A DNA stretch of 20,000 bases from the NCBI GenBank assembly GCA_002005505.1, contig KV908430.1:188817-208816 (forward strand), read 5' to 3'. Under the pieces are notes generated by a model. The model did no database searches. It had not been told where the DNA came from and saw nothing but the letters and a program-made list of their open reading frames with translations. Within the stretch, counting starts at the first letter, position 1. Each line of letters starts with the position of its first letter. The translations under genes were made by a program, and so were the position numbers. This DNA comes from Botryococcus braunii (lineage: Eukaryota > Chlorophyta > Trebouxiophyceae). Below, piece by piece: positions 1-20,000 of this stretch.

Positions 1-333
1 CGGCAGCCCATCCAGAAGCATGCTACTGCCAGAAGGGCCATTGTTTAGCGATAATTCATCCAAAGAACCGCTGAGAATGGAATGTTCCCAAGGATTTGGA
101 GTGAAGCTTAAAAACCCATCCGGTGGACTGATGTCCGGAAGGTGGTCCATCCAGACACTAGGAGTCGCCGTGGTTGCAAAAGCCACCACGGCAGTTTGAA
201 AGTCTCTCTGTTGAGCAGCGTATTTTGCTGTTCTCTTCATATTTGTCCTGCCAAGCTGCTCGCACGTGCGGTCTGCGCGTTTGGCGGCCCACGAGGCTGA
301 TCTATCAAAGAAGCAGGCTGCCGGGGCTGGCAT
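1..333 (-). CDS. Partial open reading frame on the minus strand, unknown product, cut by the window edge
   Basis: The minus strand is open without a stop from position 348 down to base 1; an in-frame stop sits at 351-349 and the first ATG at 333-331. That gives 111 codons that continue past the left edge. The inferred peptide begins with a basic, helix-like stretch (motif MKRTAKYAAQQRDF from 240) and then turns Ser/Pro/Asp-rich (for example SPPDGFLSFTPNPW). This looks like a regulatory or scaffold protein rather than random translation, but I recognise no domain. It could instead be an internal exon, since an acceptor-like TTTGATAG ends near 301. It reads leftward, away from the large plus-strand gene. 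Being open is the only direct evidence; coding status is inferred. Confidence 0.4.
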   Translation of the reverse strand, partial: MPAPAACFFDRSASWAAKRADRTCEQLGRTNMKRTAKYAAQQRDFQTAVVAFATTATPSVWMDHLPDISPPDGFLSFTPNPWEHSILSGSLDELSLNNGPSGSSMLLDGLP

Positions 334-348
334 ATCCACAGCAGCTGC

Positions 349-626
349 CTAACACGGCTCCCCTGTTCCACGAGCTGTCACGTGCGTAGAGTTTTGTACC
401 ATCACCCTCCAGCATTGTCGCAACTACAGCCGAAGGTTCGAAATTCAGTTCTACATGAGTGCAAAGGAAGTCAGATTCCCAAGTAATCATGGTCCATTCT
501 AGTGGAATAAGACAATTTTGAGCCGTCCAAGACTACTATAGGAAGGAGGGAAGGAATCATTACAGCCACAGCCACCCATTATGGCTGAAGGGATGACGGT
601 ACAATTGTCTTATATCTAAATCCACT
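349..626. other. Short stretch with no supported gene
   Basis: I see no convincing open frame, RNA gene or repeat here. A CACGTG core lies near 379. If the minus-strand frame at 1-333 starts at its first ATG, this stretch would be its 5' flank. Confidence 0.3.
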
Positions 627-772
627 ACCTAGACCCAGGCACTGTGGAGTCTATGAATCCACTACTAGTATGTGGATCCACTGTGGTGTCTGTGGATCCA
701 CTACTAGGCTGTGGATCCACTGTGGAGTCTATGGATCCACTACTAGATCCACTATCTAGACCCAGGCACTGT
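627..772. repeat. 39-bp minisatellite rich in GGATCC
   Basis: Unit 1 is 647-685, unit 2 is 686-724, and a third, diverged unit starts at 725. Each unit carries the core ATCCACTACTAG and a TGGATCCACTGTG block. The array is bracketed by two near-identical copies of the sequence CTAGACCCAGGCACTGTG, ending near 646 and 772. Units differ by a few substitutions, so the duplication is not brand new. Confidence 0.8.
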
Positions 773-790
773 GAGGGCTGCCACACCCAC

Positions 791-816
791 ACCCCCGCCC
801 CCCCCCCCTTCAAACA

Positions 817-902
<86 letters not shown>
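791..902. repeat. Poly-C tract followed by (CA)41 microsatellite
   Basis: A C-rich run at 791-808 is followed by an uninterrupted CA dinucleotide array from 821 to 902. Translations through it give meaningless Thr-His or Cys-Val repeats and are not genes. Confidence 0.95.
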
Positions 903-906
<4 letters not shown>

Positions 907-940
907 TCCGCTTTCCGTCATGTCAACGCCCAATAGTGTT

Positions 941-1582
941 TCAAGAACAGTGATTTACCTGTAATAGAATGCTATTTTTCAGAAACAAGCACACAGACAA
1001 GCAACCAAGCAATCGTGGACTAGGCTTTTTACATCCACTGCGCTCGGAATGAATGTCCGAGCTGCTGCTTGCCTGAGTCAAAGTACACTCTCGTGTCTTG
1101 GTGCCGACAGGCCCGGACAGCTGGGTATTTGGGAAACTCGGACGATTAGTCATGTCAAAATGTGAGATTGGCCTGAAATGGTCTTGAAAGGTAGCCTTCA
1201 TGCCTTCTAATATCCCGCCTATACTTTTGCGGAGGAATAAAGCGAACTTCTGGTCAGACAGGGGGCCAGTTACACCATGGGATGTAGCTACCATTACAGA
1301 TCGTAGGTCTGACTTGGTTGTTTTAAATGCATAGTAAACATGATGCTCATGAGGTGAAGTTTCTCCTGAGCAGCCAACCGTGACTGAATGGTGCACTATC
1401 ATATTAGTCAAGCTTGTCCAGTTCTTGTCCACCCCGTGTACCTTGTAGAACTTTCCCAGAAACTGCATAAGAAATTGGGTTAGAGCGAAGAAGCTATGCG
1501 GTTGGACGCCCTGTGCGCGCCTCCATGTCTGGGAGTTCCAGACGTTACCTGCATACAGCATGTAATTACCAGTCCGTTCCAT
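941..1582 (-). CDS. Hypothetical minus-strand open frame, 213 codons from the first ATG
   Basis: The minus strand is open from about 1650 to the stop at 943-941. The first ATG is at 1582-1580, giving 213 codons. The middle part looks protein-like, with motifs such as FFALTQFLMQFLGKFYKVHG and YYAFKTTKSDLRSVMVATS. The last 50 or so residues (SSSSDIHSERSGCKK and onward) look less conserved and may be read-through into an intron or UTR. I do not recognise the family. An open frame this long is unusual in a 20-kb window of this composition. It reads leftward like the frame at 1-333 and could be an upstream exon of the same gene, or a decayed coding element. Confidence 0.35.
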   Translation of the reverse strand: MERTGNYMLYAGNVWNSQTWRRAQGVQPHSFFALTQFLMQFLGKFYKVHGVDKNWTSLTNMIVHHSVTVGCSGETSPHEHHVYYAFKTTKSDLRSVMVATSHGVTGPLSDQKFALFLRKSIGGILEGMKATFQDHFRPISHFDMTNRPSFPNTQLSGPVGTKTRECTLTQASSSSDIHSERSGCKKPSPRLLGCLSVCLFLKNSILLQVNHCS

Positions 1583-2087
1583 GCATGCAACGTTGCAACG
1601 TTGATGATTATAAAAATTTGCCTGCACGTCTCTCACTGCACTAGCTGCTTAATGTTAACCTGCCAGCTGGTCACTGAAGTGCGAGACACGACAGGATGGT
1701 GAAATCCCAGGCAAGTTGAACATAGCGGGTCAATGCTTATGCTGGACCCTTCTCTGTTTCCACTCTAGTCAAAACTTTCTAGCTGTACTTCAGAACAGGT
1801 TTCATATATCCGTACGGAGATGGTGGTCCCCCCCCCCCATAATCATGAACTAACTTATAAGCTGTGTGGACGACAGCGGCAGAGGAATCTCTAGAAGCCT
1901 AAGAGGAGCTCGAGGAGGAGGTCGTGGGTTGGAATTCTAGCATGAATAGTATGCTTTGGGGTTGAAGGCTGAATGAATGAATGTAACGGCGGATCACTGC
2001 TATTCATCATGTAGAAGTCGACGAGCTTGTAGAAGGAACTGGAGAACATCCAGGAGTCCTCTAGTTGGCTGCTGAAGGCTGTGGCCA

Positions 2088-2154
2088 GGTACGGCGTGCC
2101 CTCAGAAAAAGGGTAATGTGTGCATGACCCGGCACACGCGGTACGGCGTGCCCT
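2088..2154. repeat. 15-bp direct repeat
   Basis: GGTACGGCGTGCCCT occurs at 2088-2102 and again at 2140-2154, 52 bp apart. The unit contains GGCGTGCC, a near-palindrome. Its function is unknown. Confidence 0.8.
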
Positions 2155-2184
2155 GCTGCTGTGCAGGGCCGGCACGAGTATCAT

Positions 2185-2196
2185 TGGCACGTGCCA
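2185..2196. promoter_or_regulatory. G-box, 12-bp palindrome TGGCACGTGCCA
   Basis: This is a perfect palindrome around a CACGTG core, about 240 bp upstream of the proposed start codon. bHLH and bZIP factors bind G-boxes, and in plants the iron-deficiency regulators are bHLH proteins. A role here is inferred only. Confidence 0.4.
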
Positions 2197-2265
2197 GGTT
2201 GATGACAGTCGGAGCCATGCGCTGAGCGTATCTACGTGATGTGATGAGAGAGTGAATCTCGGATC

Positions 2266-2275
2266 GGCACGTGCG
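2266..2275. promoter_or_regulatory. Second G-box, GGCACGTGCG
   Basis: The CACGTG core at 2268-2273 lies exactly 80 bp after the core at 2188-2193, with GG on the left flank in both. The paired arrangement upstream of an iron-homeostasis gene makes these better regulatory candidates than a single site would be. Confidence 0.35.
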
Positions 2276-2436
2276 TGGCCCGTCCTGGAGCTGGACCCGC
2301 ATGCCCAGTGCCATCCTAACATTTCACAAATTGCAAGCCCCGGATACGAACCAAGAGGAGGGACTTGACAAGAAAAAGATAGCTTGTGCAGGCATTTGGT
2401 GTATCTGTCGACCATGTCAGGGAAGCGCAGCACGAG

Positions 2437-16790
<14,354 letters not shown>

Positions 16791-19700
16791 CCAGCTCATT
16801 GCTGCTGACATGGCCACCTGTACTGCAATCTGTACCTTACGCGGACATTCTTGCGCCATCAGCTGCTGTGGACAGCTGTTCACCCGAGCCGGGAACTAAT
16901 GCAACCTGGCTCGAGTGGCAAGTGTACTGAAGAAAGATAACACGCTGTTGCTGTCAGCTGTTTATCAACACAAAAGCCAGAAAAAGCAACACCTCGACGA
17001 AGGCACTAGCAGGGGCCGAGGAAGATGGTATATGTTAATTGTTTAACGCAATCATGCACCAGATCGCGACTTTGGCTGCTTTTACCTCACATTGGCGCTT
17101 CAGGAGTGCTATGCTAGCGTAGAGCATCGAGATCTGGTGTATGGGCCTTTAGTGTTTCCCTTTGTGGGCAGTCATGCGGGTTTTGATATGTAGTCACGCT
17201 GGGCCATTTCTCCAGGGAATGCAGCAGTTGACATACAGTGTATGCCGTGCATGAAGTCGACATTTTAATCAGCAAAGCACAGTGGTGTCCTCGTCGCACC
17301 TGCCCAAACCCCAGAACCATCGGGAAGGTGTCCTCGGCCGTCATAACCACAATTGCAATCCCAGTAAGTTCTTGCGCTGTCATGCCCTTAGCAACTGTAC
17401 ATGCAAGGGACAGGAATGGACCAGTGGCTTTTCTTCCTCAACCCGCCCCGACCTCCATCTTTTCCCCTTCTCCCCTCCTCTCTTCCTGCCAATCGGTGAA
17501 ATGGCATAAGGCAACTGGGTGTGTGTTTTGATATGACCCTTCCAGAGTTCCCCAGACCTTTTTTGGTGTGTCTCCCCAGGGTCTCTGTCTCGTTTTGGCA
17601 GGCAAGGACGGAGAATGGGGAAGGGGAGCGGGTTTTGGATTTGGGGTTACAACACCACCATGCAAGGTGGGTAGTAATTGTTTGTTGGAAAGTACATTCT
17701 GATTGTGAGAAGTTCTTGTTAGGACTGTTTCTTGGGTGACACCAGTTAACGTAGAGAGTGAGGCTATCTGGCATGCGCAACGTGTTGAGCGTTCGTGCAT
17801 GAGTCAGTGTTCAATGATCAATATTGCTTTTTGTGCCGCCTGGTTTTGGGTTAGTAAAACAGGCATAACAGGTGTAAGATGTATCTTATATGTAGTGGAA
17901 GTTCCTGGTTTGGATATCTGGCGAGCCTTCTGCTGGATCCCCATGTCAGGATCGCCATGCTTCACAATTGGAGTCTGAGCTTATGAAGGCATTTTCAGAA
18001 GTCAAAAGTATATCCTCCAGCCCCAGCATCATTCAGATGGCGGGCCTCTAGGAGACCAAATTGCTTGGGGGATGCTGTTATTCCCTGCTCAGCAGCGGAG
18101 GGTCTGTATTTCCTGTTTGGTTGAGATCCGGCTTCATGGGCAGCAGGTGCAGTTGCAGCTGAAGAGGCACGACTTACTTTATAGCTTGGGTCCATAGATG
18201 GCCATTTGCAGGGGTAGTGCTGGGCGCTTGGGAGGCTGCCTGCATGTACTCGAGCAAGTTCTGAGCAAGCGAACATATTTGTTTGCATTCCACCACCCAG
18301 GATGGGCATCGTATGCATGGCTGTTGTACCAAAATTAGGGTTGCAAGCGAGCGCTGGTTGGGGCTAACTGAGCCAGAACAACCAGGCAGCAACAGCAGCA
18401 GCAGTTAGGGGATAACAAAACTTGGGTTTGCAGCATTTTGAGTCGCTCCAAGTTGTTTGCGAAAGCTCTGTATTCACGATTTTATGATTTTATGATGCCA
18501 CCAATTATGTTTGAGCGGCAGCGGACGCCTGTATACAGAGCCAGGTTAAAATCGTTATTTTCGAGTATTTTTGAATGGCGACTTTGTACATCCGCTTGAG
18601 CAAGCATTAGCGGTTAGGTTACATTATGGAGTCTGTTGAGGGTTGTTAATTAACACCAAGTTGATTAACAACAAGTTACAACTTAATCCAAGGTTTTTCA
18701 GCGGACCATATTTGGCGATCCTTGGAAAAGTGTGTGGAGGAAATCTATCCCTGGAAAGAGTGTGGAGGAAATTTAAAGCAAATGCACTTACGATTGTGGT
18801 GGCAATGGGCATGTATGTTTTGGTGACGTGTCGTGGCGAACCTTTGAACACAAAGAGGAGGAAGATATGTGGTGGTGTTCAGGGAAGGGGCGTTTGTAAC
18901 AACACAAGCTCAGGACCATTTTGCGATCCTATTGGTTTACGCATGCTGACCTATGTTGCTACACCAATTGCAAGTGCGCGTACTATTTCCAAGTATCTGA
19001 GTTGTTGGGGTTTCGAAGGGATGCTGTGCGTGGAAGTGCCTTCATCCCATTCCGCGTGGCAGTTCACTCCTTTCAAGTGGACAACGTTCACCAACAACAT
19101 TCGTGTTCTTTGGTGAACCGGTAAACGGGACGCTTCTGCAGGGAGTGTAGATGCCCTCGATACAACGGCCCTGCCAGAAGCATCGCCATAGGCTCCAGAG
19201 TGCAACGCGTGGTGTTTGGGTATATGTTCCTTTTTAGCAGCTCGTCATTGGGCGCTCAGTTAAGAGATTGCCGCTGGGGGGACACAACAGGGATTCGGTG
19301 AGCATCTAACTTGAGGTGATGCTTGAGCCACGGCTTCAAAACTGAGAAACACCGAACAGTCGTGCCCTAAGTCATACGCCTGCTTCTGGACGAGTCAATC
19401 GAGAGGCTCCAAATGCTGTCTTCGGTCCTCTGCGATTGTAATTGGAATTAGAATTGTAATTAGAAACGCCATCTATATATCGCATTATCTGGACTCTAGC
19501 GTCCATGGGCCTGAGCCGACTCTACAGCCAATGTGGCCCGCGACTCTGGCTGCACTTTACAAAAATGCGTATACTAAGAGGAGCCGTGCTGGTGTGGCTT
19601 GTTGAAAGGAGTTCGTGGGTCCAGATCAGAGCCCTTCAGCTTGTGAAGGGTCACCACGGGTACGTCCCGTCGGTGGAGATGGGCACGTGCATACCTGGTG

Positions 19701-20000
19701 CCGTGACCCATGGCCAGGTCTCTTGGGAGGCCGTGTGCATGGTCATATGCATGATGGTTCATGAACCATCATGCGTGCATGTGGGCATATGGGGTTTCTA
19801 GTGGGTCTGGGTTGACCTGGCCCACCGATGTTCCAGAATGTGGCAAAACCTGCCCAAGCTGGTGGGCTGGAACACCCACTGCTCTGCATGCTCAAGGAGG
19901 GGTGCAGTTTCTTGGGGTTCGGGGACGGAAGTGGCGCGCTAGCTATAGCTTTGCCACCAGTCTGGCCAGTGGCGACCTTTCTCACCCGGAAAAGGTGAGA
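16791..20000. other. 3' flank with no supported gene
   Basis: It should contain the 3' UTR of the E3 ligase gene, but I see no decisive polyadenylation signal; a TGTAA falls at the stop codon itself. The stretch holds only short, unremarkable open frames, a small direct duplication (GTGTGGAGGAAAT near 18732 and 18760), short AT-rich direct repeats near 18480 and 19435, and the palindrome at 19749. No tRNA, rRNA or dinucleotide array is seen. Confidence 0.5.
19749..19774. repeat. Perfect 26-bp palindrome
   Basis: GCATGATGGTTCA is followed directly by its exact reverse complement, with no spacer. The surrounding sequence has further GCAT/CATATG motifs. It could be a cruciform or a dimeric protein-binding site. 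Confidence 0.9.

Larger units (their letters stand above)
1652..2436. promoter_or_regulatory. Candidate 5' flank or promoter region of the hemerythrin-RING gene
   Basis: No convincing gene is seen between the minus-strand open frame and the proposed start codon of the plus-strand gene. The stretch contains a poly-C run near 1830-1838, a 15-bp direct repeat, and two G-boxes within 250 bp of the ATG at 2437. If the minus-strand frame at 941-1582 is real, this would be a shared divergent promoter. No clear TATA box lies close to 2437; the transcription start is unknown. Confidence 0.35.

Noticed and set aside
627..772. CRISPR-like array
   Set aside because: The units are directly tandem with no unique spacers, in eukaryotic DNA; it is a minisatellite.
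1891..2433. A 180-codon minus-strand open frame
   Set aside because: It has no domain, ends in a translated B-box-like sequence, and covers the promoter-like region.
18643..19116. A 157-codon plus-strand open frame in the 3' flank
   Set aside because: It starts from TTG, the first ATG comes about 54 codons later, the region has internal duplications, and no domain is recognisable.
19590..19640. Possible tRNA gene near a GTGGGTCCAGATCAGAGCC segment
   Set aside because: I could not form an acceptor stem or anticodon arm around it.

Overview
The window is eukaryotic nuclear DNA. One large intron-rich gene on the + strand fills most of it, from about 2437 to 16790. Joining exons by reading-frame phase gives 20 coding exons and about 1178 codons. 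The predicted protein has three hemerythrin (Hr) domains, then a CHY zinc finger, a CTCHY zinc finger, a C3H2C3 RING finger and a C-terminal zinc ribbon. This is the architecture of BRUTUS (BTS)/BTSL/HRZ, the iron-sensing E3 ubiquitin ligases of the green lineage. Standard stop codons, GT-AG introns and this family point to a green alga or an early-diverging streptophyte; I cannot name the species.

Layout. Positions 1-2436 are the 5' flank. It holds an open reading frame on the - strand that runs off the left edge (1-333), a 39-bp minisatellite and a (CA)41 array, a long - strand open frame of unknown function (941-1582), and a candidate promoter region with two CACGTG G-boxes 80 bp apart. 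Hr1 is encoded by exons 1-6 (2437-5628), Hr2 by exons 7-10 (6567-9370), a linker by exon 11, and Hr3 by the end of exon 11 through exon 15 (10110-13058). The CHY, CTCHY, RING and zinc-ribbon modules lie in exons 16-20 (13524-16790). Positions 16791-20000 are the 3' flank, with no gene I can support and one perfect 26-bp palindrome.

The most unusual feature is the introns. Between about 6.3 and 14.1 kb they carry long, nearly pure dinucleotide arrays (TG, CA, CT, GA). None lies in an exon of the model, and none occurs from 14.1 to 20 kb. Some intronic arrays are complementary to each other in the transcript. Other intron oddities are a triplicated 5' splice site, a 76-bp tandem repeat and a 19-bp-arm hairpin.

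How the parts work together (family knowledge): the Hr domains bind a di-iron centre, and the RING recruits an E2 to ubiquitinate targets such as bHLH iron-response regulators. All four metal-ligand elements are visible in each of the three Hr domains. The splice model comes from sequence reading only and needs transcript support, chiefly at the start codon and the boundaries of exons 6, 9 and 16.
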